Part shown: positions 1-8,577 of the stretch, in pieces
Layout: each line of letters starts with the position of its first letter
Position numbering within the stretch: the first letter of the stretch is position 1
Assembly (NCBI GenBank): GCA_031262125.1
Contig: JAISII010000111.1
Span: 1-26,010, forward strand
DNA: 26,010 nucleotides
Direction: 5' to 3'
From: Oscillospiraceae bacterium
GTDB lineage: Bacteria > Bacillota > Clostridia > Oscillospirales > Acutalibacteraceae
Notes under the pieces: generated by a model
The model's input: only the letters and a program-made list of their open reading frames with translations
What the model was told of the DNA's origin: nothing
Databases searched by the model: none
Made by a program: the position numbers and the translations under genes

Positions 1-20
1 TTTTGCTCCTGTTTTGGTTT

Positions 21-2219
21 TTACAATCTCCTGATAGAAGTTACCCCGTTAACGCTGCCCAGCTTTGCCATAATTGCCTTTAGGTGGTCCCGACCCGTAA
101 CTTCTATGTTAACTACAATCTGTGCTTGATTATTCTCGATTTCTCGGGAGTTCATTGAATGAATGAAAATGTGCATATTTGTAAGAATCAAGCTTACGTC
201 GGCAATAAAGCCTGTGCGGTCGCCCGCTAAAATCTCCAGCGTGCTGTTAAAGGACTCTTTAACCTCATCGCCGACCCAAGTAACATTAACCCAGCGTTCC
301 GGCTCTTCGCAATATTCAACATCGGCGGGGACATTGGTGCAGTTTTGATTGTGAACCGACACGCCGTGCCCACGGGTGATGAAGCCGATAACTTTATCGC
401 CCGGCAAGGGGTTGCAGCATTTTGAGAATTTTACAAGGCAATCGTCCATACCCTCAACAATAACGCCCGAACCGACTTTATGACGGCGTACGGTAGCTGC
501 ATCGGTAATTGGTTTTGCCTCTGCTGCTGCCGCCTGATACATTTGATGGTATTTATCCCGCAGGGGCTGTGTTAATTTTACAAGGCTTATACCGCCATAG
601 CCGATTGCTGCGTAAAAATCATCTATGGTTTTGCAATTGTTGCGTTGCATATAGAACCCAAAAAACTCTTGTCGTTCTTCCTCGGCAATTGCCATACCGT
701 TGCGTTTTAGCATTGCCTCCAGCTGGGCTTTGCCCTCGATAATATTCTCTTCTCGGCGTTCTTTTTTAAACCACGCTTTAATTTTAGAGCGTGCCTCGCT
801 GGTTTTTACAATTTGCAGCCAGTTGCGGTTTGGATTTTCGGTTTTTTGGGTGAGTATTTCGATTATCTGACTGGTTTTAATTTTATAATCAAACGGCACA
901 ATGCTGCCATCTACTTTTGCTCCAACCATACGGTTGCCTACGCCGGAATGTATTGAATAGGCATAGTCGATTACCGTTGAACCCTTTGGCAGAATTTTTA
1001 TATCTCCGCCCGGTGTAAAAACATAAACATTGCTCTGTTCGAAATCGTTTTTTAAGTTTTTTACAATTTCGGTAGAATCCTCGGTATCTATTTGGTTTTG
1101 TATTTTTGTACGAATATCTTTAAGGCTTTCATCAAGGGTGCGTTGTTTGCCGTCTTTTAAACCCAGCTTATACTTCCAGTGTGCTGCGATACCATATTCG
1201 GCGGCATAGTGCATATCCCAAGTGCGTATTTGCACCTCGAAAGGTATACCGTCTTTATCAAAAACCGTAGTATGCAGCGATTGATACATATTTGGCTTTG
1301 GTGTTGAAATATAGTCTTTAAAACGGTTGGGCATAGGGCGGAACAAATCGTGCACAACGCCCAAAGCGGTAAAGCATTCGGTAATATTATCTACTATAAT
1401 CCTAACGGCAAAAACGTCGAAAATATCGTAGACGCTCAAGCCCTTCATATAGGTTTTGCGGTATATGCTGCATATGCTTTTTACCCGCCCTTGGATTTCT
1501 ACCCTATCAATAATCCCCGCAGTTTTTCTAAGAATTTTTTGCTTAACCGATTCGATATATTTATCACGGTCTTTGCCTGTGGAGTCGAGATAATTTTGAA
1601 TTTCCTCACAGCCAACAGGGTCGAGATATTTTATAGCTATGTCTTCAAGCTCGTCTTTTACCGATTTCATACCCAAACGGTATGCAATAGGTGCAAAAAC
1701 CTCCATAGTCTCACGAGAAATATCGAGGCGTTTTTGCTCACGCATACAGTCCAGCGTACGCATATTGTGCAGCCTGTCGGCAAGTTTTATGATAATTACC
1801 CGAATGTCCTGAAACATTGCCATTAGCATTTTTCGCAGGTTTTCGGCTTGGGCTTCCTCACGGTTTTGGTACTGAATTTTTGAGAGCTTTGTTACGCCGT
1901 CTATTAAAAACGCAGCATCTTTGCCGTACAGCTTGCGTACCTCTTCCAACGTAACAGGGGTATCTTCTACAATATCGTGCAGCAATGCGGCAATTACAGA
2001 GTCGGTATCCATACCCAAGTTGACCAAAATACACGCAACCGAAGTCGGGTGCAAAATATAGGGCACGCCCGAAAGCCTGCGTTGGTCTCCGTGTGCTATA
2101 TTAGCAAACTCATATGCTTTTGTTATTTTTTTAACGTCATAGTCGTTTTGGCTTGTTTGAATCAGATTTAACAGTTCTTGAAAATCCAAATAATGAGCCG
2201 CTGTTACTGCATTCGGCAT
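21..2219 (-). CDS. relA: Bifunctional (p)ppGpp synthetase/hydrolase (Rel)
   Basis: Makes and degrades the stringent-response alarmone (p)ppGpp in the cytoplasm, linking amino-acid starvation to growth control. Domains in order: an HD hydrolase domain near residues 43-130 with the intact HD pair in ALLHDIVEDT; a synthetase domain with GRVKSICSIYRK and the NRFKDYISTPKPNMYQSLHT stretch; a TGS domain starting near VYVFTPGGDIKILPKG; a cysteine-containing segment (KCCNPLPGD); and a C-terminal ACT domain. The RFKD tetrad is the RXKD motif of bifunctional Rel enzymes rather than the EXDD of monofunctional RelA, and the HD site is intact, so both activities are expected. The length, 732 residues, is normal. 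I chose the ATG at 2219 because GGAGGT lies 4 bases before it; an in-frame ATG at 2231 overlaps that ribosome binding site. It follows recJ by 31 bases and probably ends the operon. Confidence 0.95.
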   Translation of the reverse strand: MPNAVTAAHYLDFQELLNLIQTSQNDYDVKKITKAYEFANIAHGDQRRLSGVPYILHPTSVACILVNLGMDTDSVIAALLHDIVEDTPVTLEEVRKLYGKDAAFLIDGVTKLSKIQYQNREEAQAENLRKMLMAMFQDIRVIIIKLADRLHNMRTLDCMREQKRLDISRETMEVFAPIAYRLGMKSVKDELEDIAIKYLDPVGCEEIQNYLDSTGKDRDKYIESVKQKILRKTAGIIDRVEIQGRVKSICSIYRKTYMKGLSVYDIFDVFAVRIIVDNITECFTALGVVHDLFRPMPNRFKDYISTPKPNMYQSLHTTVFDKDGIPFEVQIRTWDMHYAAEYGIAAHWKYKLGLKDGKQRTLDESLKDIRTKIQNQIDTEDSTEIVKNLKNDFEQSNVYVFTPGGDIKILPKGSTVIDYAYSIHSGVGNRMVGAKVDGSIVPFDYKIKTSQIIEILTQKTENPNRNWLQIVKTSEARSKIKAWFKKERREENIIEGKAQLEAMLKRNGMAIAEEERQEFFGFYMQRNNCKTIDDFYAAIGYGGISLVKLTQPLRDKYHQMYQAAAAEAKPITDAATVRRHKVGSGVIVEGMDDCLVKFSKCCNPLPGDKVIGFITRGHGVSVHNQNCTNVPADVEYCEEPERWVNVTWVGDEVKESFNSTLEILAGDRTGFIADVSLILTNMHIFIHSMNSREIENNQAQIVVNIEVTGRDHLKAIMAKLGSVNGVTSIRRL

Positions 2220-2250
2220 TTGTACCTCCATAATTTTTTATAAGAACATT

Positions 2251-4302
2251 TTATTCAATAATAATATTTTTTATATCTTTAATTATACCGCAGTTGTCAA
2301 GGTCTGCTTTACCCTCAACGGGCAGCATTTCTATATTAATACTCCCCTGCTCGTCAAATGGTTCATAAAAGCTTATAAGCCCGCTTTGTGCCATTGCTTG
2401 CAGGGCAACCATAAGCTTACCGTAGTTTAGCCTGTTGCCCACCCTGTGCAACAGCACTTGAGGGGTAAATTTAAATTTTAAAACAGAGCGGATATACCTG
2501 TAAACCGCCGCAAAATCTTCTCGGCTTGGCAGCAATTGTGCCGCTTTTGCTGCATCGGTCAGGCTGCCCAAACAATATTCCTCAAAATAATTATTGGCTA
2601 AAATAGCGGCATTTACGTCAAAATCCGAAAATTTTATATCTTCTATTATAACAGATACGCTTTTTGTACCTTTATATTCATTTATTGACAATTTTGCGGC
2701 AATATCTATAATATCGCCCGGCAAATAGGGGAAGTCTTGCGGCTGTGCAAAAAATTTGAGTGCCGTAACACGGGTAGACTCACGCTTTAGCACAAGCTTT
2801 AAGTGCTTGCCGCCGCTAAGGGGGTGTATTTCGCACAGCTCCATATTGCAAAAGGCAAAAAGCGGTTCGGGGTTGCCGCTGCCATAGGGTTCAAGATATT
2901 GCAGCAGCTCGGCGGTTTCGATATTCAGCTGTGCAGGGTTAAGCTTGCAGTCAATTTGCAAAGTTTCGGGCGGGACGCTTGCTTTTTTTGCATACTCGTT
3001 AACTTTGTGCCGGAACTTTTCTATATCGGCTGTTTTAAGGCTTAGCCCTGCCGCCATTGGGTGCCCGCCGTGGTGCGTGAGCATATCGGCACAATAATCT
3101 ATTGCATCGCATATTGCAAAACCCTCTACACTGCGTGCCGAGCCGACGGCATTTTCGCCCTCGCTGCTTATAACTATTGCGGGCTTGCCGAAAACATCTT
3201 TAATTCGGGCGGCAACTATGCCCAAAATGCCCTTGTGCCACCCTTGCCCCGATACCACAATAACAGGGCTAAAACGCCACAGTGGGTTTTGTTTTATTGC
3301 TTCCATAACATCGTCAAAAACGGTTTTGCAAAGTTCTTGACGGGTGCGGTTATATTCGCCGAATTTTGTTGCAAGCTCTGCCGCTCTTTCCGGCTCCTCG
3401 CACAACAGCAGCTCTACAACCTCGCTTGAGTTCCCCAACCGCCCTACGGCGTTAATACGGGGCACGATTGAAAAAGCAACTTTGCCCGCAGTCAGCGGCT
3501 TGCCTGTCAGTCCGGCTTCCTCCAGCAGAGCGGCAATGCCCACACTGTCGGAGTTTTGTATATGCAAAATGCCCTCTTTAACAAAAGTTCGGTTATCGCT
3601 GTGCAGCGGCACAAGGTCGCCCACCGTGCCAATGCAAAGCAAATCGGCAAAATTGCCAAGCAACGCCTGCGGGTCGCAATACTCGCCCTCGATAGCCATA
3701 ACAAGCAAAAAAGTAGTGCCCACACCGCACATATCATAACACAGCACGTTGTTGCCCTCACAATGCAAATCGACAACGGCTGCACAATCGGGCAGCTGCC
3801 CTTGCGGCTGATGATGGTCAGTAACGACTACGTCTAACCCAAGCTCGGTAGCATAGGCAATCTCGGCTACGGCGGCAACACCATTGTCTACGGTAACTAT
3901 TAAGCTAACCCCGCTTTGCTTTAGGGCGGCTATTGCATCCTTGTTAAGCCCATAGCCCTCGGCACGGGATGGTATGTAGTAGGTTACATCTGCACCGTTA
4001 GCCTCAAGGTACGAAAACAACAAAGCAGTCGCCGTAACGCCGTCGGCATCATAATCGCCGTAAATGCAAATTTTCTCGTTTTGCTCTAATGCTTTTTTAA
4101 CACGGGCTGCGGCTTTTTCAATATCTTTAACACCGTGATAATCGGTTACAATACCACGGTTTAGCAAAAAATCTTCAATTTCTTCGGGCTTTGCAATGCC
4201 GCGCAAAGACAGCAGCATTGCCAAAAATATCGGCAAATCGTTCTCTTGTGCTATTGCCATTGCCTGTTGCTTATCGGGTTTTTTAATGTTCCAAAGCTTC
4301 AT
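2251..4302 (-). CDS. recJ: Single-stranded-DNA-specific exonuclease RecJ
   Basis: Degrades single-stranded DNA 5' to 3' in recombinational repair and replication-fork processing. The N-terminal half has the DHH phosphoesterase motifs that bind catalytic metals: DYDADG at residues 83-88 and TDHH at about 161-164. GGHPMAAG near residue 412 marks the DHHA1 domain. An OB-fold-like region follows, then a C-terminal extension of roughly 130 residues. The total of 683 residues lies between the short proteobacterial and the long Bacillus forms, which fits Clostridia. The start at 4302 has a modest GGGAAG Shine-Dalgarno site. It lies 36 bases after recN and just before relA, so the three are probably co-transcribed. 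Identification is secure; the role of the C-terminal extension is inferred only from family resemblance. Confidence 0.95.
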   Translation of the reverse strand: MKLWNIKKPDKQQAMAIAQENDLPIFLAMLLSLRGIAKPEEIEDFLLNRGIVTDYHGVKDIEKAAARVKKALEQNEKICIYGDYDADGVTATALLFSYLEANGADVTYYIPSRAEGYGLNKDAIAALKQSGVSLIVTVDNGVAAVAEIAYATELGLDVVVTDHHQPQGQLPDCAAVVDLHCEGNNVLCYDMCGVGTTFLLVMAIEGEYCDPQALLGNFADLLCIGTVGDLVPLHSDNRTFVKEGILHIQNSDSVGIAALLEEAGLTGKPLTAGKVAFSIVPRINAVGRLGNSSEVVELLLCEEPERAAELATKFGEYNRTRQELCKTVFDDVMEAIKQNPLWRFSPVIVVSGQGWHKGILGIVAARIKDVFGKPAIVISSEGENAVGSARSVEGFAICDAIDYCADMLTHHGGHPMAAGLSLKTADIEKFRHKVNEYAKKASVPPETLQIDCKLNPAQLNIETAELLQYLEPYGSGNPEPLFAFCNMELCEIHPLSGGKHLKLVLKRESTRVTALKFFAQPQDFPYLPGDIIDIAAKLSINEYKGTKSVSVIIEDIKFSDFDVNAAILANNYFEEYCLGSLTDAAKAAQLLPSREDFAAVYRYIRSVLKFKFTPQVLLHRVGNRLNYGKLMVALQAMAQSGLISFYEPFDEQGSINIEMLPVEGKADLDNCGIIKDIKNIIIE

Positions 4303-4338
4303 TTAACTTCCCTTTTTGGCTTATATAATAATCTTATA

Positions 4339-6003
4339 CTAATCTTTGTTTTTGTTTTTAAGCTGCTCTTCTGCAAAACTTAGTGCCGATTCATTAATCT
4401 CGCTGCCGCTTATAATGCGTGCAAGCTCACGTTTGCGTCCTTCAAAATCAAGCGGTGCTACGCTTGTGTAGGTTTTGTTGTCGGCAAAGTCTTTTTTAAT
4501 TAAAAAATGGCTGTCGGCAAAGGCGGCAATTTGCGACTGGTGGGTAACGCAAATGACTTGACAGGATTTTGAAACCTCGTGCAATTTTGCCCCAACCTTA
4601 TGCGAAGCACTGCCGGATATCCCAGTATCAATTTCGTCAAAAATGAGTGTATCTACCATATCGGACGCTGAAAGCACGGTTTTTATGGCAAGCATAATGC
4701 GAGAAAGCTCGCCACCCGATGCAATTTTAGAAATCGGCTTTGGCGGCTCGCCCGGGTTTGCCGAAATCATAATCTCGATTTTATCGCACCCTTTGGCATA
4801 CAGCTCACACCGGGTTTGCTCAATATAGAACCGCACCTTTGGCATATCAAGGTAGGCAAGCTCTTCTGCAATTTTGGTTTGGAACTGCTCTATGCCCTTT
4901 TTGCGTATGTCAGAAATCTCGGTTGCCGCATCCTCAGCCTCTTTACGCTGAGAAGCAAGCAGATTTTTTAGCTTGCTGCGATTAACGTCGTAGTTTATAA
5001 GCTCGTTGTAGGTTTTTTGAGCTTCTTCTAAAAAAGCCAAAACTTCCTCGACCGTGCTGCCGTATTTTTTAGACAGCTTTGAGATTTCGTCCAGCCGTTC
5101 TTCGATTTCGTTAAGCCGCTGCGGGTCGGCTTCTATGTATTTTTTCTGCCCTCTCACCTCTTCAAGGCAATCCTTCAGCTCATAAGATAAATCATAAAGA
5201 CGGTTGCCCAAGCTTTCGGCATCTGGCAAAAATTTGGATGCTTCTATTACATTTTCTGCCGCAGCTTCCACATCATCACAGGCACCGTCATAATCTTCGC
5301 CGCCGCACAAAAAATCCTCGGCGTTTTGCAAAAGCTCTTGTATTTTTTCGGCGTTTTGCAGCACACGCCGCTCGTCGTTTAGCTCTTCCCACTCGCCGGG
5401 CACTAAGTCGGCTTGCTCTATTTCGTTAATTTGGTACTCTAATAAATCAATTTTTCGGGCACGCAGTTCATCGTCTTCGTTAAGGGCGGCAAGCTGTTTT
5501 TGAGTTGATTTATAGTTTGCAAACAGCACCGCATACTTTTCTAAAAACTCACTAATATTGCTGTAACTATCGATATAATCAATATGCCGCTCGGGGTTCA
5601 TAAGTCCAAGACTTTCGTTTTGCCCATGAATATTAATAAGCAGCGTGCTGACCTCTTTAAGCTGAGAAACATGAACAGGGCGGCCGTTGATTTTGCAAAT
5701 ATTTTTGCCGGATGCACTTAAAGAACGCTCTAAAAAAAGCCCGTCGGCTGCATCTATGCCCATTTCCTCCAGTGCAGAAATAACGCTGCCGACATCTTCA
5801 AACTCGGCACTTACAAACGCACTTTGTGCGCCTGTACGAATTATCTCTTTTGGGGTGCGTTTGCCCAAAACTGCGTTAATGGCATCTATCAATATGCTTT
5901 TGCCCGCACCTGTTTCGCCCGTTAGAACATTCAGCCCCTGCCCGAACTCGACATTTGTTTTTTCTATTACGGCAATGTTTTCTATATATAAATTTTTAAT
6001 CAT
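4339..6003 (-). CDS. recN: DNA repair protein RecN
   Basis: SMC-like ATPase that acts early in double-strand-break repair and holds DNA ends together. The Walker A motif GETGAGKS is at residues 29-36. The middle is rich in charged coiled-coil sequence (about residues 150-360). The C-terminal ATPase half carries the ABC signature SGGELSR and the Walker B segment LIFDEIDTGISG, followed by the H-loop-type VICVTHQSQIA. The length of 554 residues is typical. It lies directly downstream of argR, with a 24-base gap and a GGAG about 12 bases from the ATG. The argR-recN pairing is a widely conserved Firmicutes arrangement, supporting both calls. Confidence 0.96.
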   Translation of the reverse strand: MIKNLYIENIAVIEKTNVEFGQGLNVLTGETGAGKSILIDAINAVLGKRTPKEIIRTGAQSAFVSAEFEDVGSVISALEEMGIDAADGLFLERSLSASGKNICKINGRPVHVSQLKEVSTLLINIHGQNESLGLMNPERHIDYIDSYSNISEFLEKYAVLFANYKSTQKQLAALNEDDELRARKIDLLEYQINEIEQADLVPGEWEELNDERRVLQNAEKIQELLQNAEDFLCGGEDYDGACDDVEAAAENVIEASKFLPDAESLGNRLYDLSYELKDCLEEVRGQKKYIEADPQRLNEIEERLDEISKLSKKYGSTVEEVLAFLEEAQKTYNELINYDVNRSKLKNLLASQRKEAEDAATEISDIRKKGIEQFQTKIAEELAYLDMPKVRFYIEQTRCELYAKGCDKIEIMISANPGEPPKPISKIASGGELSRIMLAIKTVLSASDMVDTLIFDEIDTGISGSASHKVGAKLHEVSKSCQVICVTHQSQIAAFADSHFLIKKDFADNKTYTSVAPLDFEGRKRELARIISGSEINESALSFAEEQLKNKNKD

Positions 6004-6027
6004 ATTCGGTTTTTACTCCAAAAAAGC

Positions 6028-6480
6028 TTATTTATCGGCAAGGTTTAAAATTTCGGTCTTTACACTCTCGGCAGCGGCGGCACTGCGTGTTGCTGCAAAA
6101 ATAGTGTCATCGCCCGCAAGGGTGCCCACAACGTCGGCAAACGCCATTTTGTCAATAGCTACGCAAACTGCCTGTGCCATGCCTATGCCTGTTTTTATAA
6201 CCACAATGTTGTTTGCCTGCTCGGCAAAAATTACCGCCCCTGCAATAATATCACGGTAGTTTTGCAGCTCGTCGGGCGGGGCTTTTACCCCTGCTACATA
6301 CTTATATTTGCCGTCGCTTGCAACGGCTTTTTGCAGCCCAAGGGCTTTAATATCCCGGCTGATCGTCGCTTGAGTTGCCATATAGCCCTCTTGCTTTAAA
6401 AGGCGTATCAAATCCTCTTGGGTGTCTATATCGTATAGACTGATGAGATCTAAAATTTTTGCCTGCCGTGTAATTTTCAT
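6028..6480 (-). CDS. argR: Arginine repressor ArgR
   Basis: Arginine-responsive DNA-binding regulator of arginine biosynthesis and catabolism. The N-terminal winged helix-turn-helix covers about residues 1-70 (TQEDLIRLLKQEG, then ATQATISRDIKALGL, the recognition-helix region). The C-terminal half forms the hexamer core and binds arginine through the VGTLAGDDTIFAATRS segment, matching the family's GTxAGDDT motif. At 150 residues it has the normal family length. The ATG at 6480 is preceded by GGAG 11 bases upstream, slightly long spacing. It sits between nadK and recN, its usual neighbours. I did not identify an ARG box in the short nadK-argR gap. Confidence 0.95.
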   Translation of the reverse strand: MKITRQAKILDLISLYDIDTQEDLIRLLKQEGYMATQATISRDIKALGLQKAVASDGKYKYVAGVKAPPDELQNYRDIIAGAVIFAEQANNIVVIKTGIGMAQAVCVAIDKMAFADVVGTLAGDDTIFAATRSAAAAESVKTEILNLADK

Positions 6481-6524
6481 ATCAAAATAATCTCCTGTTT
6501 TTGTTTGTTTATATCTAAAATAAA

Positions 6525-7316
6525 CTACCTTTGCACAAGCTTTTCAAAAACGTGTTTGAAGAAATTACGCTCTTTAATTGCTGCCAATTTTAGCGTTTTG
6601 TCTGCCTTTTTAATTATAACCCTATCGGTTGCCGATAAACCCAGCGACTCCTGACCGTCGATTGTAAGGTAACTTTGTTCGTCTTGCAGGTTAGAATCGG
6701 CACAGATAGAAAGCACAGAATTTTCGCCCAGCACTGCCGCACGAGAAATCAGTGAATGCGAGCAAATAGGCGACATAACAATGCAGCTCATTTGCGGGTG
6801 AATTATAGGCCCGCCCGCCGAAAGCGAATATGCAGTAGAGCCGGTTGGGCTTGCAATTACAATGCCGTCGGCACGGTAAGACACCATTGGTTGCTCGTTA
6901 AGGTAAACTTCCAAATCAATCATACGTGAGAGGTTGCCACGAGAAATTACGGCATCGTTAACCGCCAAAAAGCAGTGAGTTTGTGTGCTTGTTTGCACGC
7001 AAACGTCCAGCAGCATACGGTCTTCTATATGGTAATCGCCGCTAAGCAGCTTTGCTATATTTTCTATTTCGCACTCTTCAAGTTCTGCCGAAAAGCCCAC
7101 ACGCCCTGCATTTATGCCCAGCAACGGTTTGCCGGCACTGCTTGCAAGCTTGCCTGCTTTTATAATTGTGCCGTCGCCGCCGACCGATATTACAAAATCG
7201 CAATTATCAAGTTTATCGGTTAGCGTTCCGCCGTTTTGCAAAATCACTTCTTGGGCTTTTACTTTTAATCGGCAAGCCTTTTCGTTTTGCTCATTATGAA
7301 TAATTAAAAAGTTCAT
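6525..7316 (-). CDS. nadK: NAD(+) kinase
   Basis: Phosphorylates NAD+ to NADP+, the cell's only route to NADP. The GGDGT motif that binds the nucleotide and the catalytic aspartate is at residues 46-50, followed by NAGRVGFSAE. The second conserved block, RADGIVIASPTGSTAYSLSAGGP, is complete. The 263-residue length suits the short Gram-positive enzymes. Start 7316 is set by a strong AAGGAG about 8 bases upstream. That ribosome binding site lies only 7 bases from the end of a 382-base repeat element that separates nadK from tlyA, so any transcript from tlyA into nadK passes through many hairpins. Confidence 0.95.
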   Translation of the reverse strand: MNFLIIHNEQNEKACRLKVKAQEVILQNGGTLTDKLDNCDFVISVGGDGTIIKAGKLASSAGKPLLGINAGRVGFSAELEECEIENIAKLLSGDYHIEDRMLLDVCVQTSTQTHCFLAVNDAVISRGNLSRMIDLEVYLNEQPMVSYRADGIVIASPTGSTAYSLSAGGPIIHPQMSCIVMSPICSHSLISRAAVLGENSVLSICADSNLQDEQSYLTIDGQESLGLSATDRVIIKKADKTLKLAAIKERNFFKHVFEKLVQR

Positions 7317-7335
7317 ATGGTTGCTCCTTTTTTAT

Positions 7336-7717
7336 AAACCACCCCGTCTTCGCTAAAGCGAATCCACCACACCAGATGTCAGAAAACAAAGGTTAGAGGC
7401 AAGAAGCGACTTGTGTCGCTCGCATTCTCCCCCTGTCCAACACTCGCTTTGCTAGTGTTGGACATCCCCCTCCCGGAGGGGGACTTTTTTGCTCACTATC
7501 TATAATAGTGTTCCTAAAAGCCTCCCTCTTAGATGGAGGTGGCAGAGCGTAGCTCTGACGGAAGGAGAAAAAAGCAAACTCAGAGCCTCGGCAGTGCGGA
7601 AATATTCCCCTCCGAGGAGGGGTGGCTGCTCCCTAAGTAAAAAACAAAATTTGTTTCTATTTAAAATCTAAAAAAATAAAAATTTTTTAAATTGCACAGA
7701 GCAGACGGGGTGGTTTT
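7336..7717. repeat. Composite palindromic element A (about 382 bp)
   Basis: Fills the tlyA-nadK gap. It begins with AAACCACCCCGTC (7336-7348) and ends with its inverted copy at 7704-7717, so it is bounded like the other family members but runs in the opposite orientation. From the left it holds a TTCGCT/AGCGAA hairpin (7349-7362), an array of 7-base units (7379-7406), an AGCGAC/GTCGCT hairpin (7405-7420), an 11-bp perfect stem (7434-7444 with 7454-7464), a CCCCCTCC/GGAGGGGG palindrome (7466-7482), a CAGAGC/GCTCTG hairpin (7543-7557), and the CCCCTCC palindrome plus GAGCAG arm typical of the family. It is longer than the other copies and looks like one element with other hairpin repeats inserted. 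No credible gene lies inside. Confidence 0.8.
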
Positions 7718-7726
7718 CTAAGTAAT

Positions 7727-7761
7727 TTCTGCATTCTGCATTATTATTTCTTATTTATTTA
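7727..7761. repeat. Array of five 7-base units beside tlyA stop
   Basis: Five consecutive heptamers in phase: TTCTGCA, TTCTGCA, TTATTAT, TTCTTAT, TTATTTA. Each begins with TT. The fifth supplies the tlyA stop codon on the minus strand. The same two TTCTGCA units followed by TTATTAT-like units recur beside the UPF0340 gene and in the leaders of the three LRR genes. Confidence 0.7.
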
Positions 7762-8564
7762 ACGTCTAATTGTTGGTGCGACTCAAAAACTACCTCTTCG
7801 GCAACGACACTATCTGCCATAACAGGCTTCTCTGACTTTTGTAGAAAAACTAAATATTCAATGTTACCCTCGGGGCCTTTTATGGGCGAAAACGTTAGCC
7901 CCAAAACGCTGTAGCCGTTGGCAAAACAAAAGCTGCAAATGTCTTTAACAACATTAATATGCACAGCAGAATCCTTAACTACTCCTTTTTTGCCGATGTT
8001 TTCTCGCCCTGCCTCAAACTGGGGTTTTATTAGACACACGCCTTTGGCATTGGCTTTTAAAAAATCTGCAACAACAGGCAAAAGCAGTTTTATTGATATA
8101 AACGCAACGTCCATAGAGAAAAAGTCAATTTGCTCGGCAACCTTCTCTTGCTCAAGGTAACGCATATTTGTACGCTCAAGGTTTACCACACGGCTGTCGC
8201 TGCGTAAGCTCCATGCAAGCTGCCCATAGCCAACATCGACAGCATAAACCTTTGCTGCACCGTTTTGCAGCATACAGTCGCAAAATCCGCCGGTAGAAGC
8301 CCCAATGTCCATAGCTACCGCACCATTTAAATCTATGGGGAATTGCTGCAGTGCCTTTTCGAGCTTATAGCCGCCACGGCTGACATATTTTTGCTTGGTA
8401 TCTCTTACTTCTATTGCTGTGGTCTGTGGGTAGCTCTCACCCGGTTTGTCTGCCTTTTGCCCGTTTGCATAAACCACACCCGCCATTATAAGGGCTTTGG
8501 CTTTTTCTCGGCTGGGGGCAAGGTTTTTTTCGCACAGCAAAATGTCAAGTCTTGTTTTTGGCAT
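7755..8564 (-). CDS. tlyA: TlyA-family rRNA 2'-O-methyltransferase
   Basis: Predicted S-adenosylmethionine-dependent RNA methyltransferase of the TlyA/hemolysin A family, which methylates riboses in rRNA; characterised actinobacterial members affect capreomycin sensitivity. An N-terminal S4 RNA-binding domain spans about residues 3-60 (TRLDILLCEKNLAPSREKAK). The FtsJ-like methyltransferase domain has the SAM-binding MDIGASTGGFCDCML segment, and SRGGYKLEKAL, SMDVAFISIKL and LIKPQFEAG supply the expected K-D-K residues. At 269 residues it is full length. Its start lies 13 bases after the dxs stop with a weak ribosome binding site, suggesting translational coupling. Its usual neighbours dxs and nadK flank it. 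The exact rRNA target here is inferred. Confidence 0.92.
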   Translation of the reverse strand: MPKTRLDILLCEKNLAPSREKAKALIMAGVVYANGQKADKPGESYPQTTAIEVRDTKQKYVSRGGYKLEKALQQFPIDLNGAVAMDIGASTGGFCDCMLQNGAAKVYAVDVGYGQLAWSLRSDSRVVNLERTNMRYLEQEKVAEQIDFFSMDVAFISIKLLLPVVADFLKANAKGVCLIKPQFEAGRENIGKKGVVKDSAVHINVVKDICSFCFANGYSVLGLTFSPIKGPEGNIEYLVFLQKSEKPVMADSVVAEEVVFESHQQLDVK

Positions 8565-8577
8565 TTGTAGTTTTTTC

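Noticed and set aside
2220..2231. ATG at 2231 as the relA start
   Set aside because: This ATG overlaps the GGAGGT that serves the ATG at 2219 and has no ribosome binding site of its own.
7489..7671. 60-residue plus-strand open frame within element A
   Set aside because: It consists of hairpin repeat sequence with no ribosome binding site, so it is a chance frame.
7336..7717. Palindromes of the repeat elements as ordinary intrinsic terminators
   Set aside because: Most GC-rich stems lack a following T-tract on the transcribed strand, and they occur in the middle of a conserved operon. The true terminators at 17021-17058 and 22862-22908 look different.
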